Assembly: GCA_031282535.1 (NCBI GenBank)
Contig: JAITDM010000240.1
Span: 1-6,105 of the forward strand
Length of the DNA: 6,105 nt
Direction of reading: 5' to 3'
Source of the DNA: Oscillospiraceae bacterium
GTDB lineage: Bacteria > Bacillota > Clostridia > Oscillospirales > UBA929
Shown here: positions 1 through 5,353 of the stretch, piece after piece
How positions within the stretch are numbered: the first letter of the stretch is position 1
Layout: each line of letters opens with the position of its first letter
The notes under the pieces: generated by a model
The model's input: only the letters and a program-made list of their open reading frames with translations
Databases searched by the model: none
What the model was told of the DNA's origin: nothing
Translations under genes and position numbers: made by a program

Positions 1-6
1 AGGATG

Positions 7-516
7 TCAGACATGGCCCAATTCTTGAAAAGCCCTGACATAAGGTTTGTACTCCGCGCCAATGGCGGCATCGTCCGCAAACGTGGTATCGCCCTCGGCA
101 GACGCAATGCCATACGCCAGGGCTATGTACCTGACTGCCTGCTCACGGCTGACGGTGACGCTTGCGTCGATGGTTGCGACTTTCGCGATAACGCCCGCCG
201 CGATGGCCTTTTCAACGGCCTCGTCTGCCCAACCGGGTGTGACGTTCGCGGATACCCTCTGGGTGTAGCCGAAAGTCTTTGACAGAACGTTCGCCAACTC
301 GCCCAACGTCATTCCTCTTGACGGCGCAAACGTGCCGTCTCCGTTGCCCTCAAGTACACCGTAGCCGTCGCCCGACCACTTGGCGATAACGCCGCTCGCC
401 CAATGGTTGGACGGAACGTCGGTATACTCGCTGCTTGCCAGCGCCGTGAACGTGACTATGCTCATAATGAGCGTAGCCACGAGTAGCAGCGCAACTGCCT
501 TCTTGATGCTCTTCAT
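7..516 (-). CDS. S-layer homology (SLH) domain surface protein, possibly frameshifted at its 3' end
   Basis: Predicted exported protein of 169 residues that would bind the cell wall through SLH domains. The ATG at 514-516 is chosen because an AAGGAGG site lies 9 nt upstream; the reading frame continues further 5' but without a better start. Residues 1-27 form a signal peptide: lysines at 3, 5 and 6, a hydrophobic core at about 7-25, and a likely cleavage site after the ALA at 25-27. SLH repeat 1 spans about 31-84 (YTDVPSNHWA start, DGTFAP turn), repeat 2 about 95-136 (WADEAVEKAIAAGVI, then TVSREQAVRYIALAYG), and repeat 3 begins at about 145 (FADD...YVRAFQELG). The frame then hits TGA at 7-9, directly after ELGHV. 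SLH repeats normally continue here with a segment such as MSGYPDG, and the neighbouring frame does read MSDIL, so a 1-nt frameshift or sequencing error is likely. SLH family assignment is confident; any further domain lies outside the window and the specific function is unknown. Confidence 0.85.
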   Translation of the reverse strand: MKSIKKAVALLLVATLIMSIVTFTALASSEYTDVPSNHWASGVIAKWSGDGYGVLEGNGDGTFAPSRGMTLGELANVLSKTFGYTQRVSANVTPGWADEAVEKAIAAGVIAKVATIDASVTVSREQAVRYIALAYGIASAEGDTTFADDAAIGAEYKPYVRAFQELGHV

Positions 517-525
517 TGCTAAATT

Positions 526-532
526 CCTCCTT
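526..532 (-). promoter_or_regulatory. Ribosome binding site of the SLH-protein gene
   Basis: On the minus strand an AAGGAGG sequence lies 9 nt before the ATG at 514-516. It fixes the start at the lysine-rich signal peptide rather than at an upstream in-frame codon at 556-558. Confidence 0.8.
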
Positions 533-568
533 AATAGTGTGGATTTCCGATTCATCAAAGTTTAAGCC

Positions 569-589
569 ATCATTGAATGTTTCAATGAT
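569..589. repeat. Perfect 9-bp inverted repeat with 3-nt spacer upstream of the SLH gene
   Basis: The arms ATCATTGAA (569-577) and TTCAATGAT (581-589) are exact reverse complements around TGT. The element ends 36 nt before the Shine-Dalgarno site of the SLH gene, inside the 3' part of the truncated reading frame. It could be an operator-like site or a small RNA hairpin in the leader. I see no convincing -35/-10 pair to anchor it: a TATCAT hexamer overlaps the palindrome, but no matching -35 is present. The function is therefore open. Confidence 0.45.
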
Positions 590-946
590 AGTGAATATTT
601 GATCTTTGTCGCTTGTAGACAGCCCTGTTGGCGGGTTAAAACAATTGCTCTGCAAACTCAAGAAGCCCTGCTCCACAATTACTGCGACTTCGGACTTATA
701 TGTGACTTGCGCAGCATCATCGCAGTCCAATTCATATGTCCCATAAAATCCAATCGCTTGCGCGACAATATAGGCAACGAACTCTCTCGTTGCTACATCG
801 TCAGGATTAAATAGAGGAATATCTTGCTCTGGGTCATCGTAGCCATCTAAATCCGGTGCTGGCAGCAATCCCAAAGCATGTGTTGTTTCCGGTATTGCAC
901 CATACTTTGAAAATATTACCCAAAAAATTCCAACTTTTCACTTCGA

Positions 947-975
947 ATGAGATCCTACCCGCACTGTCTTGTCAA
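947..975 (-). promoter_or_regulatory. Weak candidate promoter left of the gap terminator
   Basis: On the minus strand a perfect TTGACA (970-975) is followed after 17 nt by TCTCAT (947-952), which matches 4 of 6 positions of the -10 consensus. It would transcribe the truncated frame and possibly the SLH gene. No start codon with a ribosome binding site follows closely, so this may be chance in an AT-rich stretch. Confidence 0.25.
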
Positions 976-1009
976 GCCTTTTGCACAATAAACTTGTGGA
1001 ATAGAATCC

Positions 1010-1064
1010 ACGACAAAAAAACCAGCCGCCCCCTGTGAGGGAGGGCGGCCGGTGTTTTTGTCGT
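1010..1064 (-). terminator. Intrinsic terminator of gap, probably bidirectional
   Basis: Arms of 22 nt (1010-1031 and 1043-1064) pair with one mismatch and one wobble around an 11-nt loop. The core is GCCGCCC/GGGCGGC, flanked by an A tract on one side and a T tract on the other, so the RNA of either strand ends a GC-rich stem with a run of U. It begins 14 nt beyond the gap stop codon, where a terminator is expected. Confidence 0.9.
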
Positions 1065-1078
1065 GTGTCAGCGGGCAA

Positions 1079-2092
1079 TCACTTGTTGTCCACGCTGTTC
1101 ATGTAGACGATGAGGTCGATGACCTTGCTCGAATAGCCCCACTCGTTGTCGTACCAGGCGACCAGCTTGACAAAAGTGTCGGTCAGCGCAATGCCGGCCT
1201 TGGCGTCGAAGACCGAGGTGCGGGACTCGCCGACAAAGTCGCTCGAGACGACGGAGTCCTCCGTGTAGCCGAGGATGCCCTTGAGGGGCCCTTCGCTCGC
1301 AGCCTTGACGACGGCGCAGATCTCGTCGTACTTCGCGGGTGTCTTCAGGTTGACCGTCAGATCCACCACCGAGACGTCCAGCGTCGGCACGCGCATCGAC
1401 AGGCCCGTGAGCTTTCCGTTCAGCTCGGGGATGACCTTGCCCACCGCCTTCGCCGCGCCGGTGGAGCTCGGGATGATGTTGCCCGACGCCGCGCGGCCGC
1501 CACGCCAGTCCTTCTTGGAGGCGCCGTCCACCGTGAGCTGGGTGGCCGTGGTGGCGTGAATCGTCGTCATCAGACCGTCGGTGATGCCGAACTTGTCGTG
1601 GATGACCTTCGCCAGCGGAGCAAGACAGTTTGTCGTGCAGGAGGCGTTGGATACAAACTGCATGTCCGGCGTGTACTTGTCGAGGTTGACGCCGCAGACG
1701 AACATCGGGGTGTCGTCCTTCGAGGGGCCGGTGTAGACGACCTTCTTCGCGCCGGCGTCGATGTGGGCCTTCGCCTTGTCTTTGGAGTGGAAGATGCCCG
1801 TGGCGTCCACCACGTACTCTACGCCGATCTTGCCCCAGGGGATGTTCGCCGGGTCTTTCTCGGCGAAGAAGAGAATCTTCTTCCCGTTCACGGTGATGGA
1901 GCTGTCGTCGTGCGAGATCTCTCCATCAAAGCGGCCGTGCACCGTGTCGTAGCGGAGCATGTAGGCCATATAGTCCGGGGACATAAAGGGGTCGTTGATG
2001 CCCACAAACTCCACCTGCGGGTTTGCAAGGCCCGCCCGGAACACCAGGCGTCCGATGCGCCCAAAGCCGTTGATGCCGATCTTGATGCTCAT
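1079..2092 (-). CDS. gap: Glyceraldehyde-3-phosphate dehydrogenase, NAD-dependent type I
   Basis: Cytoplasmic glycolytic enzyme that converts glyceraldehyde 3-phosphate, NAD+ and phosphate to 1,3-bisphosphoglycerate and NADH. The product has 337 residues, the usual length. The ATG at 2090-2092 is chosen over an in-frame codon 24 nt upstream because AGGAGG lies 10 nt before it and the product then begins MSIKIGINGFGRIGR, the standard N-terminus and nucleotide-binding loop. Asp34 in INDP fits NAD rather than NADP preference. The catalytic Cys152 lies in SCTTN (151-155) and the catalytic His179 in TTIHATT. The family C-terminal blocks GESRTSVFDAKAG and WYDNEWGYS are intact. It has its own promoter and terminator, so it appears monocistronic; no pgk or tpi follows, as would be common in a glycolytic cluster. 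No residue looks abnormal. Confidence 0.98.
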   Translation of the reverse strand: MSIKIGINGFGRIGRLVFRAGLANPQVEFVGINDPFMSPDYMAYMLRYDTVHGRFDGEISHDDSSITVNGKKILFFAEKDPANIPWGKIGVEYVVDATGIFHSKDKAKAHIDAGAKKVVYTGPSKDDTPMFVCGVNLDKYTPDMQFVSNASCTTNCLAPLAKVIHDKFGITDGLMTTIHATTATQLTVDGASKKDWRGGRAASGNIIPSSTGAAKAVGKVIPELNGKLTGLSMRVPTLDVSVVDLTVNLKTPAKYDEICAVVKAASEGPLKGILGYTEDSVVSSDFVGESRTSVFDAKAGIALTDTFVKLVAWYDNEWGYSSKVIDLIVYMNSVDNK

Positions 2093-2102
2093 TGTGTCAG
2101 TT

Positions 2103-2108
2103 CCTCCT
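2103..2108 (-). promoter_or_regulatory. Ribosome binding site of gap
   Basis: AGGAGG on the minus strand, 10 nt before the ATG at 2090-2092. It supports the 337-residue product over the form with eight extra N-terminal residues. Confidence 0.85.
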
Positions 2109-2127
2109 AATCTCAAAATACGGAATC

Positions 2128-2156
2128 ATTATACACTACCCGCCGCCAGGACACAA
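2128..2156 (-). promoter_or_regulatory. Promoter of gap (sigma-A type)
   Basis: On the minus strand a perfect TATAAT (2128-2133) is preceded after exactly 17 nt by TTGTGT (2151-2156), which matches the first three positions of the -35 consensus. Transcription would start near 2121, giving a leader of about 28 nt. No operator-like palindrome is evident around it. Confidence 0.75.
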
Positions 2157-2233
2157 GCCCTTTTTTCCATATCGCTGGTAAAATTCCCCATATCCACGCC
2201 ATCACCCCGCCTTCGAGAGGCGCCGCACCCCCA

Positions 2234-2276
2234 ATTCTCCATTCTCAATTCTCAATTCTCAATTCTCCATTGCTCC
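2234..2276. repeat. 7-bp tandem repeat array downstream of rnfB
   Basis: On the plus strand five contiguous heptamers read ATTCTCC, ATTCTCA, ATTCTCA, ATTCTCA, ATTCTCC (2234-2268), followed by a degenerate 8-nt unit (2269-2276). The array begins 10 nt beyond the rnfB stop and lies upstream of the gap promoter. The same heptamer, in the other orientation, forms the array at 4422-4444. It resembles short tandemly repeated heptamer sequences known from other bacterial genomes; its role is unknown. Confidence 0.85.
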
Positions 2277-2286
2277 ATCGCTCCCG

Positions 2287-3117
2287 TCAGTCGGCCTCGG
2301 AGAGGAGCCGGGGGCCCCGGTCGAGGTTTGTGTCGACGATCAGGCGGCGGGGACACTTCTCGGCGCAGTCGCCGCAGCTCACGCACTTCTCGTAGTCGAT
2401 GGCGGCGAGACTGTCGGTGATCGTGATCGCGCCGTGCTTGCAGATCTTCTCGCAGATGCGGCAGCCGAGGCAGCCGATGTCGCACACCTTCCGCAGCACG
2501 CCGCCCCGCTCGTGGGAGGAACAGGCCACCACGATGTCGGCGTAGTAGGGGACGGGCACGATGAGAGACTTGGGACAGACCTTCGTGCAGGTCAGACAGC
2601 CCGTGCAGCGCTCGTGGTCGACCACGGCCACGTCGTCCAGGACCGAGATCGCGCCGAACGGGCAGGCAGCCACACAGCTCCCGAGGCCGATGCAGCCGTA
2701 CGGACATTCGAGCGGCCCCCCGTCGCCGAGCCGCATGGCGGCCACGCAGTCGGGCAGCCCGACATAGTCGAACTTCCGCCGGGCGCGCACGCCCCCGGAA
2801 CAGCGCACCAGCGCCGTCAGGCGGGTGTTTTTCTTCAGCTCCACGCCGAGCAGCGCCGCCAGCACCTCGGCCGTCGCCGCCCCGCCCACCGGGCAGGCGC
2901 CCACGTCGGCCTGCCCGGCCAACAGCGCCGCCGCGAGCGCCGCGCAGCCGGCATAACCACAACCGCCGCAGTTCGCGCCCGGCAGCGCCGCCAGCACGTC
3001 GTCCAGACGCTCATCCTTTTCGACAGCCAGCACCTGGGACGCGCCGCCCAGCACCAGCGCCAGCACGCCGCCGAGCCCGCCCAGCACCAACACGGCAAAC
3101 AACACATTGATCGTCAT
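2287..3117 (-). CDS. rnfB: Rnf complex iron-sulfur subunit RnfB
   Basis: Subunit that passes electrons between ferredoxin and the membrane part of the Rnf complex. Of 276 residues, about 5-27 form the N-terminal membrane anchor. A four-cysteine cluster domain follows (Cys50, Cys53, Cys58, Cys75), then a linker with Cys106 and Cys124. Four ferredoxin-like cluster motifs come next: Cys138/142/148/152 (CPYGC...CVAACP, the form usual in this family), Cys171/174/177/181, Cys216/219/222/226 and Cys245/248/251/255, so five [4Fe-4S] motifs in all. Cys212 is an additional cysteine beside the fourth. The ATG at 3115-3117 is preferred: AAGGAAGG lies 10 nt upstream, whereas a GTG three codons earlier (3124-3126) is only 1 nt from the end of that site. 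It is the last gene of the operon, 55 nt after rnfA. No convincing intrinsic terminator follows before gap; only a short hairpin without a U tract (about 2209-2223) is visible. Confidence 0.96.
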   Translation of the reverse strand: MTINVLFAVLVLGGLGGVLALVLGGASQVLAVEKDERLDDVLAALPGANCGGCGYAGCAALAAALLAGQADVGACPVGGAATAEVLAALLGVELKKNTRLTALVRCSGGVRARRKFDYVGLPDCVAAMRLGDGGPLECPYGCIGLGSCVAACPFGAISVLDDVAVVDHERCTGCLTCTKVCPKSLIVPVPYYADIVVACSSHERGGVLRKVCDIGCLGCRICEKICKHGAITITDSLAAIDYEKCVSCGDCAEKCPRRLIVDTNLDRGPRLLSEAD

Positions 3118-3172
3118 AGCAGCCACGCCTTCCTTGCAGATCGGAGATCCCGGCGCGCTCCCCGGCGCCGCG

Positions 3173-3763
3173 TCACGGGAACACCTTCAGTCCGCTGAAG
3201 CCCATGAACGCCATGGCGAGGAGGCCGGCGGTGATGAGTGCGATGGGGAATCCCTCAAATGGGGCCGGGTAGTCCGCGAACGTCAGCCGCTCCCGGACGC
3301 TGGCGAAGAGCAGAATCGCCAGCGTGAACCCCAGCGCCGCCGTCACGCCGTAGACGACGCTTTCGAGGAACGAATACGCGTTGTCCACGTTTAAGATGGC
3401 GACGCCGAGCACGGCGCAGTTCGTCGTGATGAGCGGCAGGTAGATCCCCAGCGCGTTGTAGAGCGCCGGCGCCGCCTTTTGCAGGAACATCTCGACGAGC
3501 TGCACGAGCGCCGCGATAACGAGGATGAAGGCCACCGTGCGCATGTAGCCGAGGGAGAGCGGGGTCAGCAGCCAGGTGTTGACGCACCAGGTGGCCGCCG
3601 ACGCCGCGCCCATGACGAAGATGACGGCCATGCTCATCCCCAGCGCCGTGTCCATCTTTTTCGAGACGCCGAGGAAGGGGCAGATGCCCAGGAACTTGAC
3701 GAGCACAAAATTTTCAATGAGAATCGCGCCCAGCGCGATGGAGAACAGCCGAGTGAGATCCAC
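3173..3763 (-). CDS. rnfA: Rnf complex membrane subunit RnfA
   Basis: Integral membrane subunit of 196 residues, the normal size. Paired with RnfE it forms the membrane core of the complex, homologous to NqrE/NqrD of the sodium-pumping NADH:quinone reductase. About six hydrophobic helices are visible (roughly 8-30, 40-60, 72-92, 104-122, 134-155, 172-191). The two half-helix cysteines that in this family bind an iron-sulfur centre inside the membrane are present: Cys28 in FLGICPFLG and Cys116 in LITTNCAVLG. The start is a GTG at 3761-3763, with only a weak upstream site (GCGGGA, about 10 nt before); MDLTRLFSIALGAILIENF after it matches the family N-terminus and no alternative in-frame start exists nearby. 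It begins 25 nt after rnfE across a C/G-run-rich gap and is followed by rnfB. Confidence 0.97.
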   Translation of the reverse strand: MDLTRLFSIALGAILIENFVLVKFLGICPFLGVSKKMDTALGMSMAVIFVMGAASAATWCVNTWLLTPLSLGYMRTVAFILVIAALVQLVEMFLQKAAPALYNALGIYLPLITTNCAVLGVAILNVDNAYSFLESVVYGVTAALGFTLAILLFASVRERLTFADYPAPFEGFPIALITAGLLAMAFMGFSGLKVFP

Positions 3764-3788
3764 AGCACACGTCCCGCGGGGGGGCCCC

Positions 3789-4397
3789 TCAGGACTTTCC
3801 CCCCTTTCGGCCGGCCATCAGCTTCTGCGTGGCCGCGATGACAAAGCCCAGCGTCAAAAATCCGCCGGTGGGCAGTACGAGCAGCAGCACCCCGGGGAAC
3901 GAATCGGGCATGACGCGCCGCCCCAGCAGCGCGCCGCTTCCGAGCACCTCGCGGATGATGGACACGACGGAGAGCGCCGCCGTGAACCCAAGGCCCATCG
4001 TGAGCCCGTCCAGCGCCGAGCGGACGACGCTGTTCTTGGAGGCGTAGGCCTCCGCCCGCGCCAGAATGATGCAGTTTACGACGATGAGCGGAATGAACAG
4101 CCCCAAACTCTGCGACAGCGCGGGCAGGAAGGCGCTCAGCAGCATGTCGACCAGCGTGACAAACCCGGCGATGATCACGACGTACGCGGCGATGCGGATC
4201 TTTTCCGGGATGAGCTTTCGCATCAGGGAGATCGCGGAGTTCGAACAGATGAGCACAAGCGTGGCGCACGCGCCCATCCCGAGTCCGTTGGCCAGGGATG
4301 TGGAGATGGCCATGGTTGGGCACATGCCGAGCAACAGCACCAGCGTGGGGTTTTGGTCCAGCAGTCCGTTCTTAAACTGCCGCAGCGTCTGGTTCAT
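3789..4397 (-). CDS. rnfE: Rnf complex membrane subunit RnfE
   Basis: Integral membrane partner of RnfA, 202 residues, homologous to NqrD. About six hydrophobic segments are visible (roughly 17-35, 40-58, 70-92, 98-115, 131-149, 168-190), with the N- and C-terminal ends basic. The family's metal-binding cysteines are Cys26 in LLGMCPTMA and Cys109 in IVVNCIILARAEA, equivalent to those in RnfA, so the two subunits could together hold the intramembrane cluster. The N-terminus (NGLLDQNPTLVLLLGMCP) is typical of RnfE. The ATG at 4395-4397 follows a GGTGAGG stretch about 4 nt upstream. It lies 53 nt after rnfG, the gap that contains one heptamer repeat array, and 25 nt before rnfA. Confidence 0.97.
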   Translation of the reverse strand: MNQTLRQFKNGLLDQNPTLVLLLGMCPTMAISTSLANGLGMGACATLVLICSNSAISLMRKLIPEKIRIAAYVVIIAGFVTLVDMLLSAFLPALSQSLGLFIPLIVVNCIILARAEAYASKNSVVRSALDGLTMGLGFTAALSVVSIIREVLGSGALLGRRVMPDSFPGVLLLVLPTGGFLTLGFVIAATQKLMAGRKGGKS

Positions 4398-4421
4398 CGC
4401 GCCTCACCACCCCTTTCACAG

Positions 4422-4444
4422 TTGAGAATTGAGAATTGAGAATT
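4422..4444. repeat. 7-bp tandem repeat array between rnfG and rnfE
   Basis: On the plus strand three perfect TTGAGAA heptamers (4422-4442) are followed by TT. It fills much of the 53-nt gap between the rnfG stop and the rnfE start. It is the reverse complement of the array at 2234-2276: positions 4422-4443 match 2241-2262 exactly as a 22-bp inverted repeat. The mRNA between rnfG and rnfE would contain the AATTCTC form and the mRNA after rnfB the GAGAATT form, so the two are complementary within one transcript. Confidence 0.85.
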
Positions 4445-4450
4445 TTTGGG

Positions 4451-5353
4451 TTATTTGAGGGTCAGGGCGGCGGAGGAGGCCGCCGCAGCCCCGTTGTACA
4501 CGGCGGTGGAGGAGACGGTCGCACCCGAGATGACGTGGACGTCGTCCGCACCCGTGCCCAAGACAAACCCGGGGGCCTTGCCGGTGAATTGGTCCAAAAA
4601 CGCGGGTTCCTGGGTCTTGGTGCCGATGTTCGGCGTCTCCTTCATGTCGATGATCCGTACGCCCGAGACCGTCCCGTCGGGTTGTACGCCCACCACCGCG
4701 GTGATGGGCCCGCCAAAGCCGCCGGGCGCGACCTCAACCGCGTAGCCGAGGAAGTCGTGCTCGGCGCTGTAGGCGCGGCGCACAGTCTGCACCGGGGCCG
4801 TCCAGACGCCCTCCACCATCTCCGGTTCCCCCGCCGCCCCCGGCAACACCTCCGATATGGACGCCAGCAGCGTCTCCTGCCGAAGCTTTTCGATGAGGGG
4901 CGCCGTGATGCCGTTGACAAAGCCGAGCAGGAACGCGAGTACGGCCGTCAGCGATGTCAGCATGACCACCATGTAGAGCACCGGGTGCGTCTGGGATAAC
5001 GGCTGCCGCGGCGGCGCCCCCGGCCGGCGGATCCGGTCAAGTAACGCAGCCCAGAGAGCGGGCTTTTTGGCTTCGGATGTTTTGGGTTGGGACGTCTCAG
5101 TTTCGGACGTCTCGGCTTGGGGCGTTTCGGCTTTGGATGTTTTGGTTTCGAGGCTATCGGCTTCGGGCGTTTGGGTTTCGGGCGTTTGGGTTTCGAGGCT
5201 ATCGGCTTCGGGCGTTTTGATTTCGGACGTTTTGGCTTCGGGGCTCTCGACTTCGGACGTCTTGACGTCCGAAGCCTCGGCGGCGAGGTTCTTCGTGTCC
5301 GGCGTTTCCGTCCCGGGCGCCGGTTGCGGGGTCTTCCGTTTTTGCTTGCTCAC
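4451..5353 (-). CDS. rnfG: Rnf complex flavoprotein RnfG with a repeat-rich N-terminal extension
   Basis: FMN-carrying subunit of the Rnf complex, 300 residues against about 190-210 usual for the family. The start is GTG at 5351-5353: its last two bases and the next A are the rnfD stop (GTGA overlap), and AAAGGGGG lies 9 nt upstream. Residues 1-124 are an unusual cytoplasmic extension. Residues 31-95 are 13 pentapeptides of the type KTSEV, KTPEA, QTPET, DSLET, with weaker units back to about 16, then a basic stretch (DRIRRPGAPPR). One membrane helix follows at about 125-147. The C-terminal domain (about 150-300) outside the membrane is ordinary RnfG, with the covalent FMN site ISGATVSST; Thr279 (codon 4517-4519) is the expected flavinylated residue. 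The extension has no motif I recognise. It could be a flexible tether or a docking segment, but that is a guess. The RnfG identity itself is secure. Confidence 0.96.
   Translation of the reverse strand: MSKQKRKTPQPAPGTETPDTKNLAAEASDVKTSEVESPEAKTSEIKTPEADSLETQTPETQTPEADSLETKTSKAETPQAETSETETSQPKTSEAKKPALWAALLDRIRRPGAPPRQPLSQTHPVLYMVVMLTSLTAVLAFLLGFVNGITAPLIEKLRQETLLASISEVLPGAAGEPEMVEGVWTAPVQTVRRAYSAEHDFLGYAVEVAPGGFGGPITAVVGVQPDGTVSGVRIIDMKETPNIGTKTQEPAFLDQFTGKAPGFVLGTGADDVHVISGATVSSTAVYNGAAAASSAALTLK
5069..5263 (-). repeat. 15-bp tandem repeats coding the RnfG pentapeptides
   Basis: Thirteen 15-bp units code residues 31-95 of RnfG in frame. Two adjacent units are identical (5162-5176 and 5177-5191), and a perfect 29-bp direct repeat recurs at a 45-bp offset (5144-5172 and 5189-5217). 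Identity at the DNA level, not only the protein level, points to recent duplication by slippage or unequal exchange. Because the unit is divisible by three, length changes would keep the frame. Confidence 0.9.
5251..5274. repeat. Perfect 11-bp inverted repeat within rnfG
   Basis: CTTCGGACGTC (5251-5261) and GACGTCCGAAG (5264-5274) are exact reverse complements with a 2-nt spacer. The element lies at the 5' edge of the repeat region, codes residues about 27-34 of RnfG, and would form a strong hairpin in the mRNA about 80 nt after the start codon. It may arise simply because adjacent pentads (ASDV, TSEV) use complementary codons. Confidence 0.7.

Larger units (their letters stand above)
520..916 (-). 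pseudogene. 5'-truncated remnant of an SLH-like surface protein gene
   Basis: An open frame runs leftward from just after an in-frame TAA at 917-919. It has no start codon with a plausible ribosome binding site; the first possible start, TTG at 872-874, has none. The translation nevertheless looks protein-like and SLH-related: FNPDDVATREFVAYIVAQ (genomic about 811-758) resembles the end of an SLH repeat (F-x-P-x-x-x-x-TR-x-x-x-A), followed by a second, weaker unit with LDCDDAAQVTYKSE, VEQGF and a FNPPTGLSTSDK segment. The frame runs without a stop into the SLH gene, where from about 516 leftward it is only a shadow, so no native C-terminus can be assigned. Base composition is markedly AT-richer (30-47 % GC in the 60-base lines I counted) than the neighbouring rnf genes (67 % in one counted line). 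I read it as the internal or 3' part of an older surface-protein gene that lost its 5' end. It could instead be joined to an upstream part by frameshift, but the 917-1009 stretch shows no such coding sequence. Confidence 0.5.

Noticed and set aside
350..516. Continuation of the truncated SLH-like frame into the SLH gene
   Set aside because: From about 516 leftward the translation loses protein-like character (R/H/G-rich) while the other frame codes a signal peptide and SLH repeats. The overlap is a shadow.
1052..2110. Plus-strand open frame of 352 codons opposite gap
   Set aside because: It mirrors a fully convincing GAPDH gene with all catalytic motifs. The antisense translation is R/V/D/H-rich with no recognisable domain and no ribosome binding site, as expected from high-GC codon bias.
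2161..2230. A terminator or riboswitch upstream of gap
   Set aside because: Only a short GCCT/AGGC hairpin is seen, without a U tract; the A-run nearby is not preceded by a matching stem, and the inferred gap leader is only about 28 nt.
2434..3198. Plus-strand open frame of 254 codons opposite rnfB
   Set aside because: Antisense shadow of a cysteine-rich ferredoxin-type gene; the H/R/A/Q-rich translation has no motif.
3576..4439. Plus-strand open frame of 287 codons opposite rnfE/rnfA
   Set aside because: It spans two real genes on the other strand and ends in residues coded by the heptamer array (LRIEN). Shadow only.
5069..5263. Possible CRISPR array in the repeat-rich segment
   Set aside because: Units are 15 bp, directly adjacent without spacers, degenerate and in frame with rnfG.
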